Shown in pieces: positions 34,733 through 42,324 of a DNA stretch of 47,144 nucleotides (position 1 is the stretch's first letter; every line of letters begins with the position of its first letter). The DNA lies in NCBI RefSeq assembly GCF_000943545.1, contig NZ_JTHP01000055.1, positions 1 to 47,144 on the forward strand, written 5' to 3'. A program made the position numbers and the translations under genes. The notes beneath the pieces are model-generated. The model did not search any database and was not told the DNA's origin. It saw nothing but the letters and a program-made list of their open reading frames with translations. Origin of the DNA: Paenibacillus terrae. Its GTDB lineage: Bacteria; Bacillota; Bacilli; Paenibacillales; Paenibacillaceae.

Positions 34733-35539
34733 TTACTGGTTTTTTGGAGCTGAATCTACACTCTCTTTCATCCAGTCCTGCAAAGCTGAAACCGTCTGAT
34801 TCCATTGCTCGGCTGGGCTAATTTTCGCTGGGTTATCCCCCTTTTGGGCTCCGTAGCTGCCAAATTGGGCATGATTGCCGCCCTCAACTGTAAAATACAG
34901 CGTATCGGCTGGTAGATAAGCCCTTCCACTTTGAACACTATCCATTTTAATAACTCCATCATCACTTCCAAGCAGGGAAATGACCGGCAGATTTTTATCC
35001 TTCAAATTCCCCTTACTGTCCGGGTAGGAAGCAAGGAAAAATACGCCCTTGACCTGATCGGGATGTGTAGCGGCATAGCGGGCAGCCATAACACCGCCTA
35101 ATGAATGGCCTCCGATCACAAAAGTTTCTTTTGGATATGCCTTCAACACCTCACCCGCCAAATCCGGGGAAGTCAATGCAAGGTTCAGCGGCATTTTTGC
35201 AATGATCACATGATGACCCTTTTCCGCCAGACGGCGGGCCAAAGGAGCGTAGCTTTCGGGCTTCACCAACGCACCCGGGTACAAAATAACTCCGATACCA
35301 TTTCTTTTTGCAGGCTCAAAACCAACCCAATGCTGTTGTTCGTTCACCTTCACAGCATCGGCTACTTCTGCTAATGCGGCAGTAGCTGTGCTGTCAGGCT
35401 GATAGGGCGTAAATACCTTCCATGCTCCCCAGCCTGCGATAAGCACAATGACAATCAGGATACCCAAAAGAATTTTCCATATTTTCCGGGGACCGCGTGT
35501 CCCATATGAGCTGTATGATCTTCTCGTTCTTCTTCTCAT
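34733..35539 (-). CDS. Membrane-anchored alpha/beta hydrolase
   Basis: A 268-aa protein. A basic N-terminus (RRRTRRS) and one membrane segment (about residues 22-42) leave the catalytic domain outside the cytoplasm. Alpha/beta hydrolase signs: VILYPGALVKPESY (oxyanion strand), GGHSLGGVMAARYA with nucleophile Ser, LGSDDGVI with acid Asp, GGNHAQFG with catalytic His. Substrate unknown. The ATG at 35539 is chosen because AAAGGA lies about 10 nt ahead and the N-in topology makes sense; a longer frame to 35608 is unsupported. First gene of a likely operon with HAD, sirtuin and reductase, about 200 nt downstream of an Fnr-like dyad. Confidence 0.85.
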   Translation of the reverse strand: MRRRTRRSYSSYGTRGPRKIWKILLGILIVIVLIAGWGAWKVFTPYQPDSTATAALAEVADAVKVNEQQHWVGFEPAKRNGIGVILYPGALVKPESYAPLARRLAEKGHHVIIAKMPLNLALTSPDLAGEVLKAYPKETFVIGGHSLGGVMAARYAATHPDQVKGVFFLASYPDSKGNLKDKNLPVISLLGSDDGVIKMDSVQSGRAYLPADTLYFTVEGGNHAQFGSYGAQKGDNPAKISPAEQWNQTVSALQDWMKESVDSAPKNQ

Positions 35540-35720
35540 TTTAAAGGTTCCTTTCGTAATTCGTACCTCATGTTTGATGATTTGTGTATGAAATCTTTTT
35601 CTGCGCAAATCAGCTTATCTATAGCCTAGTTAGGGTACCATCGTTGCGCACACAGGGTCAAATAAGAAGACATTTCCAGACATTAGCCTGCTCTTTTTCC
35701 CCTGTTCAAGCTTCCGCCAC

Positions 35721-35817
35721 ATAATAAGGACATGATAGCGCTTACCATTGTGAATAAAATCACAATGGTAAGGCTCAGAGTATCGTACCTTGTTCCTTGT
35801 AAGGATTATTTTATACA
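35721..35817. promoter_or_regulatory. Fnr/Crp-type dyad between divergent genes
   Basis: A perfect 13-bp inverted repeat (35741-35753 and 35760-35772) with a 6-nt centre; its core is TGTGA-ATAAAA-TCACA, the full Fnr/Crp consensus. Leftwards, TATTAT (35721-35726, minus strand) would place the dyad near -42 for the hydrolase operon. Rightwards, TTGTTC (35790-35795), 16 nt, TATACA (35812-35817) is a promoter for the acyltransferase with the dyad at about -66. No T tract follows on either side, so it is not a terminator. Confidence 0.65.
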
Positions 35818-35854
35818 GAGTTTACTCGGCTAAGTGCCGTTCGGAGGGAATTAC

Positions 35855-36889
35855 ATGACGACAAGCCATGACATACAAGGAGAAAGCTTCTTTCTCAATT
35901 TGCGCTTTATGCTGATCATATGCGTATTTGCAGGCAATGCTCTGGAGCCCTTGGTTGGCTCGCTTCACATCGCCCAACAATGGTTTAGCTGGATATTCAT
36001 GTTTCATATGCCGTTGTTCGTGCTCGTTACTGGGTACTTTGCCAAAACATCGTTAGCTGGGTACGCGGGCCGGAAAGTCTTGCTTCAGATCGGTATGCAA
36101 TATCTTATTTTCCAAACCCTCTATTCGATATTGGATGCTGCACTCTTCCATGTTCCCCATATTCATCATTCTTTTTTTGCACCTTATCTGCTGCTATGGT
36201 TCCTCGCCAGCCATATCTGCTGGAGACTGCTGATGCTTGCTTTCCAGGGAATGTCGCCTGTTGTCCAATTAGGTATCTCCGTGCTGCTGGGTATCCTTGT
36301 CGGATATCTCCCGGTGGATGGCGTCTGGCTCAGCATAAGCAGAACCTTTGTTTATTTGCCCTTTTTCGTAGCAGGGTATCATCTGCATTATGCAGATGTT
36401 CGACGCTTCTTCACGACTCCAGTTCGTGTGATCGCAGGCGTAGTGTCCCTTCTGCTTATGGTACTGGCGGGAACGTCGTACTACGGCATTCCGGCAGGCT
36501 GGCTGTATGGCAGCATGACTTATGGTGAGCTGGGCCATACCGAATGGTATGCGGGGATTTACCGCATTGGCATTTACGGAGTGCAATTCATAGCGGCTAT
36601 CGCGTTTCTGAGCTTTGTTCCAGCCGTCACTGGACGTATAACTGAAATGGGGCGGCGGACATTATACGTCTTTTTACTTCATGGTCTGATTGTCCGTACC
36701 ACTGTTGCCAAGGGAATTTACGATTATATAGACACTCCGGTAGAAGTGATGCTGATTGTAGCGTGTGCTGCGGGTCTGTGCTGTCTGCTGACTCTGCCTT
36801 GGGTGCGGAATGCAACACATCCTTTAATCGAGCCACGGGTTGACTGGATGCTTAAACCGTCTCCGTATCTTTTTAAACGATCCGCATAA
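35855..36889 (+). CDS. Acyltransferase 3 family membrane protein
   Basis: A 344-aa polytopic membrane protein (about ten hydrophobic segments) of the acyltransferase 3 / fucose 4-O-acetylase-like family: WIFMFHMPLFVLVTGYFAK (about residues 45-63), LLWFLASHICWRLL, and a C-terminal LYVFLLHGLIVR. Members transfer acetyl or other acyl groups to sugars of exported or surface polymers; the substrate here is not readable. The ATG at 35855 has GGAGGG 6 nt ahead; an upstream GTG (35834) is open but has no ribosome site. A weak hairpin (36965-36985) is the only possible terminator. Confidence 0.82.
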   Translation: MTTSHDIQGESFFLNLRFMLIICVFAGNALEPLVGSLHIAQQWFSWIFMFHMPLFVLVTGYFAKTSLAGYAGRKVLLQIGMQYLIFQTLYSILDAALFHVPHIHHSFFAPYLLLWFLASHICWRLLMLAFQGMSPVVQLGISVLLGILVGYLPVDGVWLSISRTFVYLPFFVAGYHLHYADVRRFFTTPVRVIAGVVSLLLMVLAGTSYYGIPAGWLYGSMTYGELGHTEWYAGIYRIGIYGVQFIAAIAFLSFVPAVTGRITEMGRRTLYVFLLHGLIVRTTVAKGIYDYIDTPVEVMLIVACAAGLCCLLTLPWVRNATHPLIEPRVDWMLKPSPYLFKRSA

Positions 36890-37064
36890 CTTTTTATGTC
36901 CATTCTGATTCAAGTATCTGCACGCGACAATCCGCTATCAGAAGAAAAATCAGGCGGACCCTGACCCTCTTTACTTAGCAAAGGGCCTGTTTCATCAAGG
37001 CGTGATGTGGTAAGTAATGGATGCGCGCAACAAAAAACAACTTTTCATAAAGGAGTGATTTGTA

Positions 37065-37313
37065 ATGGCACGTAATCAGGATCAGGGTAAAATGAGTCGC
37101 GAAGAGGCAGGTCGTATGGGTGGAGAAGCTACATCCAAGAAGCACAACAAGGAATTTTATCAGGAGATTGGTAAAAAAGGCGGGCAAGCTACCGCTAACT
37201 CCCACGATAAAGAATTTTATCAAGAAATTGGTAAACGTGGCGGCGATGCTACGGCTGAGTCCCATGACAAAGATTTCTACAGGGACATTGGACGCAAAGG
37301 CGGCAGAAATTAA
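37065..37313 (+). CDS. GsiB-like KGG-repeat stress protein
   Basis: An 82-aa very hydrophilic protein made of about three tandem copies of a roughly 20-residue unit: EFYQEIGKKGGQATANSHDK-type blocks ending at KKGG, KRGG and RKGG, after a shortened first unit (GRMGGEATSK). This is the KGG/Con-10 stress family; B. subtilis GsiB has more repeats and is longer. Such proteins are desiccation/stress hydrophilins. Ribosome site AAAGGAG 10 nt before the ATG. Single gene with a strong terminator. No sigma-B type promoter (GTTT...GGGTAT) was found upstream. Confidence 0.92.
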   Translation: MARNQDQGKMSREEAGRMGGEATSKKHNKEFYQEIGKKGGQATANSHDKEFYQEIGKRGGDATAESHDKDFYRDIGRKGGRN

Positions 37314-37361
37314 TGTGCAGTACCACATAAAACACCCTTCGTAAACTATAAAAGCAAGCTC

Positions 37362-37396
37362 AAGCCCCTCCCGCTTTATTGCGGAGTGGGCTTTTT
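37362..37396 (+). terminator. Terminator of the GsiB-like gene
   Basis: AAGCCCCTCCCGC (37362-37374) pairs with GCGGAGTGGGCTT (37381-37393), followed by TTT. Confidence 0.88.
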
Positions 37397-37444
37397 CATA
37401 TTTTGCCGACATCACAAAAATCCAATTGATTACTTTCTATCATC

Positions 37445-37560
37445 AGGATTTTGCACAAAATTCGATTCCAGCCGCTCCAAGGTGCAATATATAGACGAAC
37501 CAAACCATTTTGATCTATATATTGTCGATTACAGTCGCTCTTGGATTTTTGCAAAATCCT
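37445..37560. repeat. 116-bp palindromic repeat, copy A (upstream of ilvD)
   Basis: Outer perfect 11-bp inverted ends AGGATTTTGCA (37445-37455) and TGCAAAATCCT (37550-37560). Central perfect 11-bp arms CAATATATAGA (37485-37495) and TCTATATATTG (37514-37524) with an 18-nt loop. Between outer and inner arms on each side is a direct repeat CGATTnCAGnCGCTC. The same layout and length are found at 12123-12238. It has no coding capacity. Confidence 0.88.
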
Positions 37561-37674
37561 TATATATGTAGAAATATGCGCACATGTATGATAGACTCTT
37601 TAGAAAACATCTGCGCTAATTCGGCGTCATTCGAACGCCATACCATTTTTTTACTTTGGGGGGAAACCAGCATC
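37561..37674 (+). promoter_or_regulatory. ilvD leader
   Basis: No gene. TATGAT at 37587-37592 is a possible -10 without a clear -35. ACTCTTTAGAAAACA (37595-37609) matches the CodY box AATTTTCWGAAAATT at 10 of 15 positions, which is suggestive only. No T-box features (long stem, specifier loop, terminator) were seen. Confidence 0.25.
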
Positions 37675-39363
37675 ATGACAGCTAAGACGAAAATGCGTTC
37701 CGATATGATTAAAAAAGGCTTTGACCGCGCTCCTCACCGCAGCTTGCTGCGCGCAGCGGGCGTTAAAGAAGAAGATTTTGACAAACCATTTATCGCGGTG
37801 TGTAACTCGTATATCGACATCGTACCGGGCCACGTCCATTTGCAGGAATTCGGCAAAATTGTCAAGCAAGCCATTCGTGAGGCAGGCGGAGTACCTTTCG
37901 AGTTTAACACCATTGGTGTAGATGACGGCATTGCCATGGGACACATTGGTATGCGTTATTCTCTGCCAAGCCGCGAAATTATTGCCGACTCTCTGGAAAC
38001 TGTTGTTTCCGCTCACTGGTTTGACGGCATGGTCTGCATTCCAAACTGTGATAAAATCACACCTGGCATGATGATGGGCGCATTGCGCGTGAACATCCCG
38101 ACTATTTTCGTCAGCGGTGGCCCCATGAAAGCTGGTAAAGACAAGAACGGGCGCTCCATCTCCCTGACCTCCGTCTTCGAAGGCGTAGGTGCATATCAGG
38201 CTGGTAAAATCGACGATCAAAGCCTGCTGGAATTAGAACAATACGGCTGTCCAACTTGTGGCTCTTGCTCAGGTATGTTCACAGCGAACTCCATGAACTG
38301 TCTCGCTGAAGCAATGGGTCTGGCTATGCCTGGTAACGGCACCATTCTCGCAGTAGCGGAAGAACGTAAAGAATTCGTTAAACAATCTGCACGTCAATTG
38401 ATGGAATTGATCAAGCTGGACCTGAAACCACGTGATATCGTGACTAAAGAAGCTATTGATAACGCATTTGCGCTGGATATGGCAATGGGTGGTTCCACCA
38501 ATACGGTATTGCACACATTGGCACTGGCTCATGAAGCTGAAGTAGACTACCCTATCGAACGGATCAATGAAGTGGCGAACCGCGTACCTCATTTGTCCAA
38601 ATTGGCACCTGCTTCCGACTATCATATCGAGGATGTTCATAATGCAGGCGGCGTCAGCGCAGTGCTGAATGAATTGTTGAAGAAGCCGGGCGCCCTGCAT
38701 GGTGACTGTATTACCGTAACCGGAAAAACGATCCGTGAAAACGTAGAGGGTCAGGAAATTCTAGATACCAATGTTATCCACAAGCTGGACAACCCTTATT
38801 CCGAACGCGGCGGTTTGGCTGTATTATTCGGTAATCTGGCACCGCAAGGCTCCATCATTAAAGTCGGTGCAGTTGATCCGTCTGTTGGTGGTTATCACAA
38901 AGGCCCTGCCATCTGCTTTGATTCACAGGAAGATGCGCTGGCTGGTATTGCCAATGGTAAAATCGCAGAAGGCCACGTTGTTGTTATCCGTTATGAAGGT
39001 CCTAAGGGTGGACCGGGTATGCCTGAAATGCTCGCTCCAACTTCGCAAATCGTCGGTATGGGACTTGGTGCCAAGGTCGGCCTGATTACAGACGGACGCT
39101 TCTCAGGCGCATCCCGTGGTATCTCCATCGGTCACATTTCCCCCGAAGCAGCAGAAGGCGGCCCTATCGCTTTTGTTGAGGACGGCGATATTATCGAGCT
39201 GGATCTGAACAATCGTACGATTGAGCTGCAAATTAGTGACGAAGAATTTGAACGTCGTCGCGCAAACTGGAAAGGCTTCGAGCCTAAGGTTAAAACAGGT
39301 TACCTGGCACGTTACTCCAAGCTGGTGACCAATGCAAGCAACGGCGGTATTATGAAAATCTAA
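37675..39363 (+). CDS. ilvD: Dihydroxy-acid dehydratase
   Basis: A 562-aa enzyme of valine, leucine, isoleucine and pantothenate synthesis; it dehydrates 2,3-dihydroxy-isovalerate and 2,3-dihydroxy-3-methylvalerate to the 2-oxo acids. Fe-S ligands are in CIPNCDKITPGM (about 123-134) and CPTCGSCSGMFTANSMN (about 190-206). GPKGGPGMPEM and TDGRFSGASRG are further family blocks. The ATG at 37675 follows GGGGGG at about 11 nt and gives the normal length; 55 more open codons upstream run through the repeat element and are not coding. It stands alone, not in an ilv-leu operon. Confidence 0.97.
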   Translation: MTAKTKMRSDMIKKGFDRAPHRSLLRAAGVKEEDFDKPFIAVCNSYIDIVPGHVHLQEFGKIVKQAIREAGGVPFEFNTIGVDDGIAMGHIGMRYSLPSREIIADSLETVVSAHWFDGMVCIPNCDKITPGMMMGALRVNIPTIFVSGGPMKAGKDKNGRSISLTSVFEGVGAYQAGKIDDQSLLELEQYGCPTCGSCSGMFTANSMNCLAEAMGLAMPGNGTILAVAEERKEFVKQSARQLMELIKLDLKPRDIVTKEAIDNAFALDMAMGGSTNTVLHTLALAHEAEVDYPIERINEVANRVPHLSKLAPASDYHIEDVHNAGGVSAVLNELLKKPGALHGDCITVTGKTIRENVEGQEILDTNVIHKLDNPYSERGGLAVLFGNLAPQGSIIKVGAVDPSVGGYHKGPAICFDSQEDALAGIANGKIAEGHVVVIRYEGPKGGPGMPEMLAPTSQIVGMGLGAKVGLITDGRFSGASRGISIGHISPEAAEGGPIAFVEDGDIIELDLNNRTIELQISDEEFERRRANWKGFEPKVKTGYLARYSKLVTNASNGGIMKI

Positions 39364-39396
39364 TCTTTATCATGATATGTTTTAAAAACGAATAAA

Positions 39397-39442
39397 CAAA
39401 AGCCTCCCGGACACCCTGATCACAGGGGTTGGGAGGCTTTTT
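39397..39442. terminator. Bidirectional terminator, ilvD and NodB-type gene
   Basis: AAGCCTCCC (39400-39408) and GGGAGGCTT (39431-39439) with an inner CCCTG/CAGGG pair. T follows on the plus strand, and A-rich sequence before the stem gives T on the minus strand. Located between convergent genes. Confidence 0.9.
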
Positions 39443-39452
39443 AGCATTAATT

Positions 39453-40901
39453 TCAACTACTTGATCTCGTATCCGCAGCTTGTGAGGCTCTGACTGTTTC
39501 CTGAATAGCGTTAGCATCCTGGGTCACTCCGCTGTGGAGAACAGGAGCAGCATCCCTTGAGTCTGTTGTGCTTTGGCCTTGACTCGTATGGTATGAATCT
39601 CCTATCCAAAAACGGTCAAACAGAGTATCAATCGGCATCACAATCATCTTCGGCACCATCTCGTCCCTTTTTTCATTCAACCGCTCTGGGCCGGAAGGAT
39701 GGATAACACTAAATAACAGCTTTAAATATAAGGTTGACACTATCCTGAACAGTCCCTTGGGAAGCTCTCGTATCTGAAAACCCAGCTTCTCCGGTCCCCG
39801 ATTAATCATACTCACTGCATAGATGGCCTTAATACCGTTCATTTTCGGGTCATCCGCAATTCGATAGGCGAGATCAGGAAGTTGTCGTTTTACAATCCGA
39901 ATCAGTTGAATGGCCAAATGCACCATAGACTTGGCGGTTGTGCCTAACTGAAACAGCATTTTATTATCAAAATGCAGCTCAACCACGGCGTCCCCTTTTT
40001 CCAGCCACCTACCGTTCTCCATGTTCACATTTGGCCCGTGATAGGTACTACGCTTGTAGTAAAAGATCGTGTCCTCCTTACGCACCGGACGTAGACGGAA
40101 CAGAACGTGAAATAGCCGCTCATACAGCAACCATCCGAATACTAACGTTCTTTTAAACCAACTCGTATTGGATCTTTCGGTAGTAGCAGGTCTGCTGGCA
40201 GACTCACGACAAAATAAGGTATCAACACGTACGCTGCGCAGCTTCCGTTCTTGGGCAACCACCAACAGCTTCTCCAGCGCAATCAGCATGTTTTGCGGAG
40301 CGCCTGCGTCTGCCCCCAGTGTTGTACCGCAGTCATGGAGCAGCATCACCTCTCCACCCCTCAGCTTTTTGAGCATCCGCTCAGCCAACTGTTTTGCTCC
40401 GATGCTTGCCTTCCAATCCCCAAACATGGAGGACCATAATACGATTCGGCGACCATTCGAGTTGGAAATATCAAAGAAATTCACAATTCCCCATGGTGGG
40501 CGGTAAAAGGTCGTTCCTTCCCCGGTTACCCGGCGAATAACAGCCTCTGTCCGGGCAATTTGTCTTCTGACCGTGACGGGCCGCATAAGCCAATTCGATT
40601 TGTGCACATAATTATGAATACCGATCAAGTGACCTTCGTCATGCATGCGTTTCAAAAGCTCCGGGTGTTTTTCCGCATGTATGCCTACGACAAAAAAAGT
40701 AGCCTTGGCATCAAAACGCTTCAGCAAATCAAGCAACTGCGGCGTATACACTGGATCAGGACCATCATCGAAGGTGAGCGCATACTCTTGCTTACTTTTG
40801 CCCCGCCGAAACACCCGGAATCCAAACATTCGACTGACCAGCGCCGGAATAAAAGCATAAAAAGTTGAAATGTAAAACATCCATAACAGTAAAGTCTGCA
40901 C
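39453..40901 (-). CDS. Polysaccharide deacetylase (NodB) fused to YkoP-like domain
   Basis: A 482-aa protein. An N-terminal hydrophobic segment (about 1-22) anchors or exports it. The NodB carbohydrate esterase 4 domain (about 38-225) shows TFDDGPDPVY (motif 1, metal Asp), IGIHNYVHKS (motif 2, His-x3-His), YRPPWG (motif 3), WSSMFGDWKAS (motif 4) and LLHDCG (motif 5). Residues about 265-430 (KRSTYHGPNV, GDAVVELHFDN, HPSGPERL) resemble the YkoP-like domain, which is a separate small protein in B. subtilis. Likely acts on cell-wall glycans. The start is GTG with GGGG 7 nt ahead. The last 50 residues are polar and disordered. Confidence 0.88.
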   Translation of the reverse strand: MQTLLLWMFYISTFYAFIPALVSRMFGFRVFRRGKSKQEYALTFDDGPDPVYTPQLLDLLKRFDAKATFFVVGIHAEKHPELLKRMHDEGHLIGIHNYVHKSNWLMRPVTVRRQIARTEAVIRRVTGEGTTFYRPPWGIVNFFDISNSNGRRIVLWSSMFGDWKASIGAKQLAERMLKKLRGGEVMLLHDCGTTLGADAGAPQNMLIALEKLLVVAQERKLRSVRVDTLFCRESASRPATTERSNTSWFKRTLVFGWLLYERLFHVLFRLRPVRKEDTIFYYKRSTYHGPNVNMENGRWLEKGDAVVELHFDNKMLFQLGTTAKSMVHLAIQLIRIVKRQLPDLAYRIADDPKMNGIKAIYAVSMINRGPEKLGFQIRELPKGLFRIVSTLYLKLLFSVIHPSGPERLNEKRDEMVPKMIVMPIDTLFDRFWIGDSYHTSQGQSTTDSRDAAPVLHSGVTQDANAIQETVRASQAADTRSSS

Positions 40902-41169
40902 GTTTTATCCCCACTTTTCTATTTCTGGACTACCAAGCAGGCTTCCTGAGGAAAACTCACTTACTTATATGTTATCACAAAGACGTAAGCGTGCCGAGAT
41001 TTTGCTGCATTCTTTCTTGAGCATAACGATCAACTACTGGGCTAACCCGTTGCTGCTTTAGGCGGTTATACTGTTGGTTTTGATTCTGTATTTTAGCACT
41101 GTGTAAGCACCATAGAGATCCAATTTAGTGTACAATAGGTGAAAATCTTAAAGGAGTCGTTGTATACAT
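40902..41169 (+). other. Intergenic stretch, divergent promoters not identified
   Basis: TACAAT at 41132-41137 is a possible -10 for the downstream transporter gene, with no convincing -35. No hairpin, repeat or small gene was seen here. Confidence 0.3.
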
Positions 41170-42324
41170 ATGCTTCCATTGTACAAAAAATATTGGCGGA
41201 CCGTTTTTGATATCGGCCTGATTGTATTAACCGTGTATTTAATTATGTTCGTATCCAGTAAGCTGTATCAGCTCGCGGCCCCTGTGTTCCTGTCGTTCGT
41301 TGTGTTTTGGTGCATTGAACCTGTGGCCCGTTATTTCCACCGTAAAGGTATGAAGAAGCCCTTCGCTTCCGCACTCTCTGTTTTGCTGTTTATCATCCTT
41401 TTACTCGCTATTTTTTTTGGATTAGGTCTGATTCTGGTTACGCAATTTACGAAAGTGGCGCAAAATCTCCCACAGTATACCCAGATTATCCAAACGGAAT
41501 TCACGCGGTATCTTCATCTTTCCCAAGATAAAATTGCCGCTTTACCGCCGGGGATTACCGAACGTGTTAACGATTATTTTGAAACTGCGACCGCCATTGC
41601 CACCAAATGGGCGCAACTGGGACTCTCCTTTTTCATACAGTTTCTCAGCTCCTTCACTGTCTTTATGGGCAACTTTGCAGTTGCCATTATTTTAGCTTTC
41701 TTTTTAAGTATGGAGATCAATCTTTGGAAAGGCATTGCCCGTAGTAAAACACCCAAGACGCTTAAAACCGCTTATCTTTTTCTTAAAAATCATGTACTCA
41801 AAGCAATTTCGGCCTTTTTAAAGGCACAAGCCATGCTGGTAAGCATTACCTTTGTTCTCGTATTTATAGGTTTACTCATTTTGCAGGTGGATAATGCCCT
41901 GTCGTTGGCTCTTGTGGCGGCTTTGTTCGATATTTTACCCTTACTGGGTGTACCTGTTATTTTTATTCCGTGGGCAGTCTATTTGTTCATCACAGGCAAC
42001 ACCAGCCTTGCTGTAGGGCTGCTCATTGTCATGGCTGTTACGGTAATCGTCCGCCAGCTGGCAGAGCCTAAAATCACCGGTAATTCCATCGGTGTTTCAT
42101 CCGCTTATCTGATGCTTTCTTTTGCCATCATCTCGTTGTCTATCTTCGGATTGGCCGGGTTGATGCTGTCTCCAATCCTGATCATTTTACTGAAGGAATT
42201 ATGGCAGCAAGGCTATTTGCAGCAATGGATTCGATTTCCGACAGAAGAATTCGAGGAGCCTCCCTTTATCGTCAAAATTCAGGAGGAAGAGCGTGTAGCT
42301 TCTCGTGGGACCGAGGAAAATTGA
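41170..42324 (+). CDS. AI-2E family (PerM/YtvI-like) membrane exporter
   Basis: A 384-aa protein with about eight membrane segments and the family C-terminal block AEPKITGNSIGVSSAYLML (about residues 298-316) and LPLLGVPVIFIPW (about 258-270). The family contains the proposed AI-2 exporter TqsA, Na+/H+ antiporters and the sporulation protein YtvI; substrate cannot be assigned. AAAGGAG lies 13 nt before the ATG, farther than usual. Its last 46 nt overlap the 3' end of the PBP gene on the other strand. Confidence 0.85.
   Translation: MLPLYKKYWRTVFDIGLIVLTVYLIMFVSSKLYQLAAPVFLSFVVFWCIEPVARYFHRKGMKKPFASALSVLLFIILLLAIFFGLGLILVTQFTKVAQNLPQYTQIIQTEFTRYLHLSQDKIAALPPGITERVNDYFETATAIATKWAQLGLSFFIQFLSSFTVFMGNFAVAIILAFFLSMEINLWKGIARSKTPKTLKTAYLFLKNHVLKAISAFLKAQAMLVSITFVLVFIGLLILQVDNALSLALVAALFDILPLLGVPVIFIPWAVYLFITGNTSLAVGLLIVMAVTVIVRQLAEPKITGNSIGVSSAYLMLSFAIISLSIFGLAGLMLSPILIILLKELWQQGYLQQWIRFPTEEFEEPPFIVKIQEEERVASRGTEEN

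Noticed and set aside
37445..37560. Tandem short repeats suggestive of CRISPR
   Set aside because: Only two direct copies of a 15-bp word, flanking a palindrome, no spacers and no cas genes.
37510..37674. 55-codon N-terminal extension of ilvD
   Set aside because: Runs through the repeat element; the family N-terminus begins at the ATG 37675.
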